Positions 1-7,395 of a DNA stretch of 14,341 bases are shown here, piece by piece. This DNA comes from Pseudomonadota bacterium (GTDB lineage: Bacteria; Desulfobacterota; BSN033; WVXP01; G020346125): positions 1-14,341 of the forward strand of contig JAUWDQ010000039.1 in assembly GCA_030608745.1 (NCBI GenBank), given 5' to 3'. The translations under genes were made by a program, and so were the position numbers. Every line of letters starts with the position of its first letter. Within the stretch, counting starts at the first letter, position 1. Below the pieces are notes generated by a model that made no database searches, was not told where the DNA came from, and saw only the letters and a list, made by a program, of their open reading frames with translations.

Positions 1-48
1 GGACTACGAATCCGTAGGTCGGGTGTTCGAATCACCCTGGGCGCACCA
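1..48 (+). tRNA. tRNA-Arg(ACG), 3' part only
   Basis: The window opens inside a tRNA. The anticodon loop CTACGAA (4-10) gives anticodon ACG at 6-8, read as arginine (CGN box) once A34 becomes inosine. The T arm GGGTG/TTCGAAT/CACCC lies at 21-37, and the acceptor 3' strand ends in an encoded CCA at 46-48. The D arm and the 5' acceptor strand are outside the window. The substrate relation with the following tadA gene is direct, because ACG is the bacterial anticodon that TadA edits. Confidence 0.93.
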
Positions 49-56
49 GTGATTTC

Positions 57-91
57 AAGTAGTTAGGTTGATTCATCTGACTGCTTTTTTT
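57..91 (+). terminator. Rho-independent terminator after tRNA-Arg
   Basis: A 10-bp stem (57-66 with 77-86, including two G-U pairs) surrounds a 10-nt loop and runs straight into seven Ts (85-91). It starts 9 nt after the tRNA CCA end, so it most likely ends the tRNA-Arg transcript. Confidence 0.65.
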
Positions 92-423
92 GTTTTCCGG
101 GTAAACTATACCTATTTTACACCCATCGGGTCTGAAGAATACCTTCACTACCTTATTGGTTCCACCCCTTGCCCCTTTCCCTGCCAGGAGAAAAGATCCA
201 CTGAAATGTCTGAGGTTGTGGAGGATCAAGTTGGAAACAAAAGCTATCGAAGGATAAAAAGGGGCACGCGCAGCGATCGCAAGGGAATTTCCACAATTCA
301 TTTTTAAGGGGTCGTTCCTCAGACGGGACATCTCGGCCCCTGGCCGTGAACCCGTGGACCTGTCGGAATATCCATAAGGAATATATGGGGTTGGCGGATA
401 GTGACTTTTGGGCGAACTTGTCC
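92..423. other. Intergenic stretch with no supported gene
   Basis: This stretch lies between the tRNA-Arg terminator and the tadA promoter. Short open frames exist on both strands, but none has a ribosome binding site, a recognisable family motif or family-like composition. I see no RNA gene in it. Confidence 0.5.
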
Positions 424-451
424 TTGAATCTTTCAGACCCTATGCTATAAT
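424..451 (+). promoter_or_regulatory. Sigma-70-type promoter for tadA
   Basis: TTGAAT at 424-429 is followed, after a 16-bp spacer, by a perfect TATAAT at 446-451. The TG at 443-444 gives an extended -10 (TGCTATAAT). Transcription would begin near 458. That rules out the far-upstream TTG codon at 408 as the tadA start and leaves the ATG codons at 564 or 630. Confidence 0.65.
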
Positions 452-563
452 CGCATTGGGGGCCGATAGGGAGAAGAAGGAATCTGTCAGCCATTCCGAT
501 TTCTTGCATCTATTACAGGACTTTATTATAGCTAGCAGGTTCTACCCATCGAAGGCTGTAAGC

Positions 564-1058
564 ATGGTAAAGTCCCAATTGCAATCGGTAGAAAAAATCG
601 TTCAACACGTACTCAACGATGAAAGATGTATGGAGATGGCCTTGGAAGAGGCGCATATTGGGGCGATGGAAGGCGAAGTTCCCATTGGTGCCGTCCTGAT
701 AAAAGGGGGGGATATCATCGCGAGGGATCATAACCGCTGTATCCAGCTCAATGATCCCACCGCCCATGCTGAAATCTTGGTTATTCGAGAAGGAGGACGG
801 GTATTAGGGAATTATCGACTTCCCGAAACTACCCTTTATGTAACCGTTGAACCCTGTTCTATGTGTGTGGGTGCGATTACCCAAGGGAGGATTGGGAGAC
901 TCGTTTACGGTGCTCCTGAGGATAAGATGGGGGCTGTGAGCTCAAAATTTCCCCTCTTGAATGACCCTGGTTTAAATCACCGGGTAGAGGTAAACGGAGG
1001 CATTTTGAAACGGGAGTGTTCCGAAATAATCCAGGGTTTTTTCAGGGGAAGGCGTTGA
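564..1058 (+). CDS. tadA: tRNA-specific adenosine deaminase TadA
   Basis: TadA hydrolytically deaminates A34 to inosine in tRNA-Arg(ACG), letting one tRNA read CGU, CGC and CGA. The cytidine/deoxycytidylate-deaminase fold shows both catalytic signatures: HAE (His68 zinc ligand, Glu70 proton shuttle) and PCSMC (Cys98 and Cys101 zinc ligands). The N-terminal helix (MEMALEEAH) and the GEVPIGAVL strand are typical. From ATG 564 it has 164 residues, close to family length, with a weak GAAGG 8 nt upstream. ATG 630 (142 aa) is a possible alternative, but it would cut off residues that resemble the usual TadA N-terminus. The frame is open upstream to 408, but that part lies before the promoter. The gene sits between its substrate tRNA and a tRNA-Ser, in the common order tadA, tRNA-Ser, ffs, dnaX. 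The enzyme is cytoplasmic and normally a homodimer. Confidence 0.93.
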   Translation: MVKSQLQSVEKIVQHVLNDERCMEMALEEAHIGAMEGEVPIGAVLIKGGDIIARDHNRCIQLNDPTAHAEILVIREGGRVLGNYRLPETTLYVTVEPCSMCVGAITQGRIGRLVYGAPEDKMGAVSSKFPLLNDPGLNHRVEVNGGILKRECSEIIQGFFRGRR

Positions 1059-1078
1059 TAGGGTTCGGGAGGGAATTC

Positions 1079-1171
<93 letters not shown>

Positions 1172-1244
1172 TTTCTCTACCTTGCGGGGATGGGGGTGGG
1201 AGATAACGGGTTTATGCCCGTGTTCTGTTGTCTCATCAATCCAG

Positions 1245-1338
1245 GGAGAGATGCCCGAGTTGGTTTAAGGGGCACGACTGGAAATCGTGTGTACGCCCAA
1301 AAGGTGTACCGAGGGTTCGAATCCCTCTCTCTCCGCCA
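1245..1338 (+). tRNA. tRNA-Ser(GGA)
   Basis: This is a second complete class II serine tRNA. The acceptor stem is GGAGAGA/TCTCTCC, the anticodon stem CACGA/TCGTG carries loop CTGGAAA with anticodon GGA at 1280-1282, and the variable arm is long. The T arm is GAGGG/TTCGAAT/CCCTC, the discriminator is G, and CCA is encoded. It decodes UCC and UCU. Its acceptor and T arm closely resemble those of the tRNA-Ser 73 nt upstream, as expected for two substrates of one seryl-tRNA synthetase. Confidence 0.97.
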
Positions 1339-1389
1339 TAATTCTTGCTTTGAACAAGGCGAGCTGTAGAAAGAATTGGATGTCTCAAT

Positions 1390-1500
1390 GAGTTGATAGC
1401 CGGGTCCTGCGCAGCAAAGGATTACAAACCCCGTCAGGTCCGGGAGGGAGCAGCGGTAGTAATCATTTTGTGTGCCGCAGGGTTACCTGGCTATCAACTT
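1390..1500 (+). ncRNA. ffs: Signal recognition particle RNA, small bacterial (4.5S) type
   Basis: The ends form a long closing helix: 1391-1401 pairs with 1489-1499 over 11 bp, with a wobble pair outside. The core GTCAGGTCC, tetraloop GGGA, then GGGAGCAGC is the universal SRP domain IV that binds the Ffh M domain. At about 110 nt it is the small form without an Alu domain. The tetraloop is GGGA, still GNRA, rather than the more usual GGAA. The RNA targets ribosomes making membrane proteins to FtsY. Position between tRNA-Ser and dnaX matches the common bacterial order. The 71-codon open frame lying over it is not a gene. Confidence 0.95.
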
Positions 1501-1607
1501 CTTAAAAATATTTTGAGCAGGGAAGAGCTCCTTTTTCAGAAATCTCATAAGTCCCTGAAGAACGCCGGAAAGGTGAATACCCGCGGTAAAGATTTGAGGA
1601 TGCGCTG

Positions 1608-3311
1608 ATGTCCTATCTGGTTTTGGCTCGAAAGTGGAGACCTCAGAGTTTTGAGGATGTGATTGGGCAGCGTCACATTACGAAGACACTCCAGAATGCC
1701 ATCGCCGCCGATCGAGTTGCCCATGCCCTCTTGTTTGCTGGAGCGAGAGGAGTGGGGAAGACCTCAATGGCTCGAATCCTCGCTAAAGCGCTCAACTGTC
1801 AAGAGGGGACCAAGCCCGTTCCCTGTAATGGGTGTGAAAACTGTAAGGAGATATCATCGGCGACTTCGATGGATGTACTCGAGATAGACGGAGCTTCCAA
1901 CAGGGGGATCGATGAAATCAGGGAACTCCGGGAAAACGTGAAATATTCCCCGGCCAAGAGCACTTTTAAGATCTTCATCATCGATGAAGTCCATATGTTG
2001 ACCCCCCCGGCATTTAATGCCCTCCTCAAGACCCTGGAGGAACCCCCGCCTCGCGTGGTTTTCATCCTCGCCACCACGGAACCCCATAAAATTCCGCTGA
2101 CTATCCTCTCCCGTTGTCAGAGGTTCGACTTCAAGAGGATTCCCGGAAAGGAGATTTTTCAAAGGTTGAAGGAGATAGTTTCCCAGGAGGGTGTCGAGGT
2201 AAGCGATAAGGGACTCCTGCTCATGGCTAGGGGGGCCAGGGGGAGTTTGAGGGATGCCCAAAGCCTTTTGGATCAGACCATCTCATTTGCAGGAAAGAAG
2301 ATAAAAGATGAGGATGTGAAGGAGGTCTTGGGCGTTGTAGACAGCGCCATAGTGTTCGAAATCCTCACTGCCATTGCCAAAGGTGATACGGGGAAATGTC
2401 TCGATATCGTCGATGACATCTATACGTCTGGCCACGACATTCGCCGGTTTTGCCGAGAGCTTCTTGAGCATCTCAGAGACCTCATGGTGGTCAAAATCGG
2501 CGGAGACCCAAAGCAGTTGACGGACTTGCAGGGGAAGGAGATCGAGGATTTGGTGAGCCAGTCAGAGGAGTTCTCCCTCGAACAAATTCATCGATTGTTC
2601 ACTATCCTCCTCAAATCGGAAGAGGACATCTCCAGGTCGACCTTTCCAAAGGTGATCATGGAGTTAGCCCTTGTCAAAATGGCCACCCTTCGGCCATTGG
2701 TCCCACTGGACGAAATCATGGATAAGCTCAATGAGTTGGAGTCGAGCCTTACGGGTTACTCGTCTAATATGACAATTGGTGAATTGGGGGGGGAGGAGGG
2801 TCCGGATTCCCAAACCGGCGTTCCCCCCATCTCAGTGGAAGAGGGGGAGGAGGTCCATCTTGACTCCGCCAAGGAAATGGGGAAGGAAGATCCTGGGAAG
2901 GCCAACTTGGAGGAAAATTGGGCCAAGTTGATCGATTATATTAAGGCACAAAACCCCATCTTAGGGTCATTCCTCAGGTATGGGCGGCTTCTTCGTTTGG
3001 ACGATGAGAAGATCGAAATCGGATTCGAGAAAGGCTCTTTCTACCTGGAGAAGATGTCGGAGGAGGGAAACAGAAAACAGTGTGAGGAAGTTTGTCGTAA
3101 TTTCTTTAAGAAGGAGCTGAAGATAGTCTTTAGGGATTTTGCGGGAGAGATGAGTGGGACCGGTGCTGAAAAGGGAGAAAATGAGGAGCCGACCGATAGG
3201 GAAAGGCACCTTCGAAAAGAGGCTATGGAAAATCCTGTGATTCGGGAGGCCGTTAAGATCTTCGATGGAACCATTGAGGATATCAAGACGGGGACAGGGT
3301 TTAAATCCTAA
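1608..3311 (+). CDS. dnaX: DNA polymerase III subunit gamma/tau
   Basis: This is the clamp-loader ATPase that assembles the beta sliding clamp at primed templates. The N-terminal AAA+ module shows Walker A GARGVGKT (residues 45-52), a four-cysteine zinc module (C64, C73, C76, C79), Walker B IIDEVH (124-129), the LATTEPHKIP sensor region and the SRC motif (168-170) that acts as arginine finger. A middle collar domain is followed by an acidic, poorly conserved linker (about 390-445) and a C-terminal tau-like domain from about 447. Its 567 residues suit a full tau-type protein. ATG 1608 has GAGGA 7 nt upstream. I found no run of six or more A residues in the gene, so no E. coli-style frameshift to a short gamma form is evident. 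It leads the dnaX-ybaB-recR unit. Confidence 0.97.
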   Translation: MSYLVLARKWRPQSFEDVIGQRHITKTLQNAIAADRVAHALLFAGARGVGKTSMARILAKALNCQEGTKPVPCNGCENCKEISSATSMDVLEIDGASNRGIDEIRELRENVKYSPAKSTFKIFIIDEVHMLTPPAFNALLKTLEEPPPRVVFILATTEPHKIPLTILSRCQRFDFKRIPGKEIFQRLKEIVSQEGVEVSDKGLLLMARGARGSLRDAQSLLDQTISFAGKKIKDEDVKEVLGVVDSAIVFEILTAIAKGDTGKCLDIVDDIYTSGHDIRRFCRELLEHLRDLMVVKIGGDPKQLTDLQGKEIEDLVSQSEEFSLEQIHRLFTILLKSEEDISRSTFPKVIMELALVKMATLRPLVPLDEIMDKLNELESSLTGYSSNMTIGELGGEEGPDSQTGVPPISVEEGEEVHLDSAKEMGKEDPGKANLEENWAKLIDYIKAQNPILGSFLRYGRLLRLDDEKIEIGFEKGSFYLEKMSEEGNRKQCEEVCRNFFKKELKIVFRDFAGEMSGTGAEKGENEEPTDRERHLRKEAMENPVIREAVKIFDGTIEDIKTGTGFKS

Positions 3312-3339
3312 TTCCCTGATAGGGATGGAGGGCACGTTT

Positions 3340-3654
3340 ATGACAAAAGGCCTTGGAGGAATGGTAAAACAGGCACAGATGATTCAGGCCCAATTGGCAA
3401 AAATCCAAGAGGAAATGGCGGGGAAAACGATCGAGGCCTCTTCCGGCGGAGGGATGGTGAGCGTCGTGATGAGCGGGAAACAGGAGCTGATCTCCATAAA
3501 GATCGAACGGGAGGTGGTCAATCCCGACGATATCGACATGCTTCAGGATTTAGTCCTGGCGGCCGTAAATGAGGGGATCAGAAAATCTCAGGAGATGGTT
3601 GCCGAGGAGATGAAGAGGCTTACGGGGGGGCTGAGTATTCCGGGGTTATTCTAA
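3340..3654 (+). CDS. YbaB/EbfC family nucleoid-associated protein
   Basis: This is a small DNA-binding protein (104 aa) of the YbaB/EbfC family, which binds DNA as a dimer and is thought to act in nucleoid organisation or with RecR in repair. The sequence has the family's pattern: a Gly/Met-rich N-terminus, the helix MIQAQLAKIQEEM, a beta core (VSVVMSGKQELISIKI, EVVNPDD) and a C-terminal helix ending in a Gly/Pro-rich tail. ATG 3340 is chosen because GGAGGG (3327-3332) lies 7 nt upstream; the open frame extends 25 codons further, into the end of dnaX. It starts 28 nt after the dnaX stop and precedes recR, the usual order. Confidence 0.94.
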   Translation: MTKGLGGMVKQAQMIQAQLAKIQEEMAGKTIEASSGGGMVSVVMSGKQELISIKIEREVVNPDDIDMLQDLVLAAVNEGIRKSQEMVAEEMKRLTGGLSIPGLF

Positions 3655-3687
3655 GGTATCATATGAACGGATGGAGGATGAGAGGAG

Positions 3688-4287
3688 ATGCCTACCCACG
3701 CCGAACCCGTTGAGCGATTGATCAACGAGCTGAGCAAACTTCCGGGAATCGGGCGAAAGACCGCAGCTCGGTTGGCTTTTCATATCCTTCGTATCCCCAA
3801 GAGGGAGGCCCAGGAACTGGCTCGGGGGATCATCGACGTGAAGGAGAGGATTCACCCCTGCTCGGTGTGCTTTAACTTGACGGACCAAGACCCATGCCGG
3901 ATCTGTTGCGATTCCAGAAGAAACGATGAGGTCATTTGCGTGGTTGAGGAGCCCAATGACCTGATGGCCATCGAAGGGACTGGGGATTTTCGTGGCAAGT
4001 ACCACGTCCTTCATGGCACGCTATCTCCGTTGGAGGGAATTGGTCCGGAGGATATCAAGGTCAAAGAACTCCTGAGGAGGCTTGAAGCCGGCAGGGTGAA
4101 AGAGGTAATCATGGCCACCAATCCCAATGTTGAGGGGGGGGCTACCGCCCTTTACCTTACCGAGCTGATTAAACCCCTTGGGGTGAAGGTTACCCGCATC
4201 GCTTATGGGATCCCCATGGGTGGGGACATCGAATATACAGACGGGGTTACCTTGGTTAAGGCCTTGGAGGGGCGGAGGGAGGTTTGA
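3688..4287 (+). CDS. recR: Recombination mediator protein RecR
   Basis: RecR works with RecO (and RecF) to load RecA on SSB-coated gaps. At 199 aa it has full family length. The domains run in order: a helix-hairpin-helix (LPGIGRKTAARLAFHIL, 18-34), a Cys4 zinc finger (C58, C61, C70, C73), then a Toprim domain beginning VICVVEEPNDLMAIE and including HGTLSPLEGIGP, and a C-terminal Walker-B-like region. GGAGG at 3673-3677 lies 10 nt before ATG 3688. The gene ends the dnaX-ybaB-recR cluster. Its final codons overlap the -35 of the promoter for the next operon. Confidence 0.97.
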   Translation: MPTHAEPVERLINELSKLPGIGRKTAARLAFHILRIPKREAQELARGIIDVKERIHPCSVCFNLTDQDPCRICCDSRRNDEVICVVEEPNDLMAIEGTGDFRGKYHVLHGTLSPLEGIGPEDIKVKELLRRLEAGRVKEVIMATNPNVEGGATALYLTELIKPLGVKVTRIAYGIPMGGDIEYTDGVTLVKALEGRREV

Positions 4288-4313
4288 GAATGCCACGGGG
4301 TTCTTGGTATAAT
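4284..4313 (+). promoter_or_regulatory. Promoter for the 2-oxoacid oxidoreductase operon
   Basis: TTGAGA (4284-4289) and a perfect TATAAT (4308-4313) are separated by 18 bp. The -35 overlaps the recR stop codon. A second TATAAT at 4363-4368 lacks a good -35 and could be an auxiliary start. Both lie upstream of the Rex-like operator. Confidence 0.6.
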
Positions 4314-4371
4314 TTAATGGAATTTTGTGTAGAAAAAACTGGATTTTCCCCCTAAAAATTTTTATAATAGT

Positions 4372-4389
4372 TTGTTCTTTTTTTAACAA
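4372..4389 (+). promoter_or_regulatory. Candidate Rex (NADH-sensing repressor) operator
   Basis: The 18-bp sequence TTGTTCTTTTTTTAACAA has the Rex architecture of two 7-bp inverted half sites around 4 bp. The right half TTAACAA is perfect and the left half TTGTTCT matches its complement at five of seven positions. It lies just downstream of the second TATAAT and before the ribosome binding site of the first operon gene, where a repressor would block transcription. The T-rich context means chance is possible. Confidence 0.4.
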
Positions 4390-4402
4390 AGAGGGAGTGA
4401 AG

Positions 4403-4957
4403 ATGATCGAGATCAGATTTCATGGTCGTGGAGGGCAGGGTGCGGTAACTTCGGCGGAGCTCCTCGCCCATGCAGCCATCAATGAAGGTCGATATGCTCA
4501 GGCATTTCCGAGTTTCGGGCCCGAGAGGAGAGGGGCTCCTGTTGTGGCCTATTGCCGAATTTCAGACGACCCCATCCGAATTAGGGCCAGCATTTATGAG
4601 CCAGACTTTGTGGTAGTCTTGGATTACTCCATTTTGCGGATCGTGGATGTTACCGCTGGCCTCAAACATCCCCATGGGATATTGGTTACCGATTCCAAAT
4701 TTCCGGGGGAGAAGGTGAGGGCGGATTTGAACATCAAGGGCAAATTGGCCGCGGTGGATGCAAAGGGGATTGCCATGGAGGTATTGGGTTTGGCCATTAC
4801 CAATACCACCATGCTCGGTTCTCTGGTAAAAGTGTCGAATGTGATCCAGAAGGATTCTCTCATCGAGCCCCTGAAGGAACGATTCGGGCGAATTGCGGAT
4901 AAGAATATCGCCGCGTATGAAAGGGCCTTTAAAGAGACGGTAGTAGTGGATGGATAG
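4403..4957 (+). CDS. porG: 2-oxoacid:acceptor oxidoreductase, gamma subunit (PorG-like)
   Basis: This is the gamma subunit of a four-subunit pyruvate (2-oxoacid):ferredoxin oxidoreductase, which oxidises a 2-oxoacid with CoA to acyl-CoA, CO2 and reduced ferredoxin, or the reverse. In this family gamma helps form the CoA-binding region. The diagnostic N-terminal [15 protein letters not shown] (8-22) and [12 protein letters not shown] (36-47) are present, and the length of 184 aa is normal. ATG 4403 follows AGGGAG by 5 nt. The open frame extends 26 codons upstream, but across the promoter and operator, so that part is not translated. It is first in an operon ordered gamma, delta, alpha, beta. 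The symbol is by family; substrate specificity is not proven. Confidence 0.92.
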
Positions 4958-4991
4958 ATGACAATTCCAAGAACAAAGGAGATGAGAAAAG

Positions 4992-5282
4992 GTGAAGAGG
5001 GAGCAGGAATACACGTGGACGGATTTTGAACGCGGTTATGTGATCACGGAGCCGGGGAGCTCCCGGGAATACCACACGGGGGACTGGAGGTCTCAGCGAC
5101 CCATCTTCGATAAGGAGAGGTGTATCAAGTGCGGTGTCTGCTGGATTTTCTGTCCCGATAGCGCTATCCGATTCGATGCTGAGGGACATGCGGAGACGGA
5201 CCTCGATTACTGTAAGGGCTGCGGAATTTGCGTCAGGGAGTGCTTGCCCGGAGCCATTACCATGGTAGATGAGGAGGATTAG
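4992..5282 (+). CDS. porD: 2-oxoacid:acceptor oxidoreductase, delta subunit (2x[4Fe-4S] ferredoxin, PorD-like)
   Basis: This 96-aa ferredoxin-like subunit carries electrons from the catalytic beta subunit to the external acceptor. It has two CxxCxxCxxxC clusters, C44/C47/C50/C54 (the last followed by Pro) and C74/C77/C80/C84. They are preceded by a 40-residue stretch (GDWRSQRPIFD) typical of the Por/Vor delta subunit rather than of free ferredoxins. The start is a GTG at 4992 with AAGGAG 10 nt upstream; the nearby ATG at 4982 is out of frame. It lies 34 nt after gamma and 2 nt before alpha. Confidence 0.92.
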   Translation: MKREQEYTWTDFERGYVITEPGSSREYHTGDWRSQRPIFDKERCIKCGVCWIFCPDSAIRFDAEGHAETDLDYCKGCGICVRECLPGAITMVDEED

Positions 5283-5284
5283 AG

Positions 5285-6460
5285 ATGGGAAAGAGAGTGG
5301 GTATGGAGGTCTCCATCGCGGCCAGCGAGGCGGTGAGGTTAGCCAACGTCGATGTGATTGCGGCCTACCCCATCACGCCTCAGACCCATATCGTTGAGCA
5401 TCTGTCGGAATTCGTCAACAATGGGGAGCTGGACGCTGAGTTTGTACCGGTGGAGTCCGAGCATTCGGCCATGAGCGTCTGCACGGGATGTGCGGCTGTG
5501 GGCGCGAGGAGTTTTACCTGCACCAGCTCTCAGGGTTTGATCCTCATGAGCGAGATAGTATATTGCACGGCGGCCATGAGGCTTCCCGTCGTCATGGTGC
5601 TTGCCAACCGTTCCCTTTCAAACCCCATCAGTATCTGGAACGACCACACCGACGTCATGTCCATCCGGGATTGCGGATGGATTCAGTATTTCGCCGAAAA
5701 TGGGCAGGACGTCCTCGATCACGTCCTCATCAGCTATCGGGTAGGGGAGGACAGAGATGTTATGCTTCCGGTGATCGTCAATATGGATGGATTTAGCCTG
5801 AGCCATGTGGTTGAGCCGGTGGAGTTGGTGGACCAGGAGACGGTGGATAAGTTCTTACCTCCCTACAAGCCTTCCGTTGTGTTAGATCCTACTCACCCGG
5901 TAACCATGGGGGCTATCGTTCTTCCATCCTGCTATACGGAGACGAAAAAGGCCCAGGATGAGGCAGTGAAAGCTTCCATGCCGATTATCCTGAAGGGTTG
6001 GCAGGAGTTCGGGGATCTAACGGGTCGTTATTATCATCCCATCGAGGAATATCGGACCGAGGGTGCGGAGGTATTGCTGGTGACCATGGGGGGGATTAGT
6101 GAGACGGCTATGTGGGCCGTGGACCAGATGCGAGAAAAGGGGCGTTCCGTTGGTCTTCTCAAGATGCGACTGTGGAGGCCCTTTCCCTTTGAAGAATTTC
6201 GCAAGGCTGCCTTGAAAGCGAGGATGTTGGTGGTCGTGGATCGGGCCATCTCCTATGGAGGACCCGGTGGTCCGGTGGCCAGTGAGCTGAGGTCGGCCCT
6301 TTACAATGAGCCGAAACGACCCATTGTGGCGAATTTCATCGCCGGGCTTGCAAGCCGGGATGTTGCCCCGTTCGATTTCATTGAAATGGTGGATAGGGCC
6401 GAGGGGGCTTGCAAAAAGGGAACGGAACCCGAATATGAGATTTATGGGGTGAGGGAATAA
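5285..6460 (+). CDS. porA: 2-oxoacid:acceptor oxidoreductase, alpha subunit (PorA-like)
   Basis: Alpha and beta together form the thiamine-diphosphate active site. This 391-aa protein shows the pyrimidine-binding domain with AAYPITPQT (26-34), whose Thr31 is the conserved substrate/CoA contact, then FVPVESEHSAM (53-63), the Gly/Ala-rich GCAAVGARSFTCTSSQGL segment, and a transketolase C-terminal-like domain (LLVTMGGISETAMWAVDQM, then VVDRAISYGGPGGPV). Length and domain order suit archaeal-type and Thermotoga-type heterotetrameric enzymes. The stop overlaps the beta start by one base (TAATG), implying translational coupling. Pyruvate is the likeliest substrate, but 2-oxoisovalerate or another 2-oxoacid cannot be excluded. 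Confidence 0.93.
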   Translation: MGKRVGMEVSIAASEAVRLANVDVIAAYPITPQTHIVEHLSEFVNNGELDAEFVPVESEHSAMSVCTGCAAVGARSFTCTSSQGLILMSEIVYCTAAMRLPVVMVLANRSLSNPISIWNDHTDVMSIRDCGWIQYFAENGQDVLDHVLISYRVGEDRDVMLPVIVNMDGFSLSHVVEPVELVDQETVDKFLPPYKPSVVLDPTHPVTMGAIVLPSCYTETKKAQDEAVKASMPIILKGWQEFGDLTGRYYHPIEEYRTEGAEVLLVTMGGISETAMWAVDQMREKGRSVGLLKMRLWRPFPFEEFRKAALKARMLVVVDRAISYGGPGGPVASELRSALYNEPKRPIVANFIAGLASRDVAPFDFIEMVDRAEGACKKGTEPEYEIYGVRE

Positions 6461-7395
6461 TGGAAAAGTTGAATGTCTATGCGGCGAAGTTGGTTCCGAA
6501 AAACGAGAATTTCGGTCAGGGTCATCGTGCGTGTCAGGGATGTGCCGAGGCCCTGGCGGTAAGGCTGGCCGGGAAGGCTTTGGGTAAGAGCGTGATCACC
6601 GTCAGTGCCACGGGCTGTATGGAGGTGGTATCAACACCCTTTCCCTATACCTCCTGGAATGTGCCCTGGATACACGTGGCCTTCGAAAATGCGGCCGCGG
6701 TTGCCTCTGGTGTTGAGAGCGGTTTAAAGGCCTTGATGAGAAAGGGAAGGATGCCTCAGAGGAAGATATTCGTCCTGGCCCTGGCAGGGGATGGGGGGAC
6801 CAGCGATATCGGGGTGCAGGCAATTTCGGGGGCCCTGGAGAGGGGACACGACTTCCTCTATATCTGTACGGACAACGAGGCTTACATGAACACGGGAATC
6901 CAGCGCTCCTCCGCAACGCCATGGGGAGCCTCGACGACGACCTCTCCAGCGGGGAAGGTGATTCCTGGACAGGCCACCTGGAAGAAGAATATGGCCGCCA
7001 TCGCGGCGGCCCACGACATCCCCTATGTGGCCACGGCATGTCCCAGTTATCCATTCGATTTGATGGAGAAGGTGAAGAAGGGGGCCCGAGTCCATGGACC
7101 GGCCTATATTCATGTCTTGGCGGTTTGCCCGACGGGGTGGAGGTCAGCGCCGGATCTGAGCATTCGATTGGGGAGGTTGGCAGTGGAGACCGGGATTTTC
7201 CCCCTTTATGAGGTGATCGATGGGAAATACAAAATCAGTATAGATCTACCCAAGCTTCGACCAGTGGAGGACTATTTTCGCCTCCAGGGAAGGTTCCGAC
7301 ACCTGACAAAGGATATGATCGAGAAAATTCAGGAGAGGGTTACACGGGAATACGAGAAACTCAAGATGCAGGAGAGGATGACCGGAGGAGAATAA
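6460..7395 (+). CDS. porB: 2-oxoacid:acceptor oxidoreductase, beta subunit (PorB-like)
   Basis: This is the thiamine-diphosphate and [4Fe-4S] catalytic subunit, 311 aa. CQGCAE (C25, C28), C53 in ATGC and C223 in VCPTGW are the expected proximal-cluster ligands. The thiamine-diphosphate/magnesium motif runs from AGDGGTSDIG (109-118) to CTDNEAYMNTG (136-146). PFPYTSWNVPWIHVAFENAA is characteristic of PorB and favours pyruvate over 2-oxoglutarate. It overlaps alpha by one base, and its own stop overlaps the next start the same way. Electrons would pass from here to the delta ferredoxin and probably on to the NuoEFG-like subunits encoded next. Confidence 0.94.
   Translation: MEKLNVYAAKLVPKNENFGQGHRACQGCAEALAVRLAGKALGKSVITVSATGCMEVVSTPFPYTSWNVPWIHVAFENAAAVASGVESGLKALMRKGRMPQRKIFVLALAGDGGTSDIGVQAISGALERGHDFLYICTDNEAYMNTGIQRSSATPWGASTTTSPAGKVIPGQATWKKNMAAIAAAHDIPYVATACPSYPFDLMEKVKKGARVHGPAYIHVLAVCPTGWRSAPDLSIRLGRLAVETGIFPLYEVIDGKYKISIDLPKLRPVEDYFRLQGRFRHLTKDMIEKIQERVTREYEKLKMQERMTGGE

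Noticed and set aside
153..509. 118-codon open frame on the minus strand
   Set aside because: It overlaps the tadA promoter and start region and has no ribosome site or recognisable family.
408..563. 52-codon N-terminal extension of tadA from TTG 408
   Set aside because: It begins upstream of the extended -10 promoter at 424-451 and has no family-like sequence.
1206..1221. Hairpin ACGGG-TTTATG-CCCGT between the two tRNA-Ser genes
   Set aside because: A five-base-pair stem without a proper T run is too weak to call a terminator.
1515..1536. Possible terminator after the SRP RNA (GAGC/GCTC then TTTTT)
   Set aside because: The stem is only 4 bp with an 8-nt loop. It may help end the RNA, but I would not annotate it.
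1393..1608. Open frame of 71 codons over the SRP RNA
   Set aside because: It lies on a clear structured RNA, has no ribosome binding site and encodes nothing recognisable.
1608..3311. Programmed frameshift in dnaX giving a short gamma protein
   Set aside because: I found no A-rich slippery run of the E. coli or Thermus kind in the gene.
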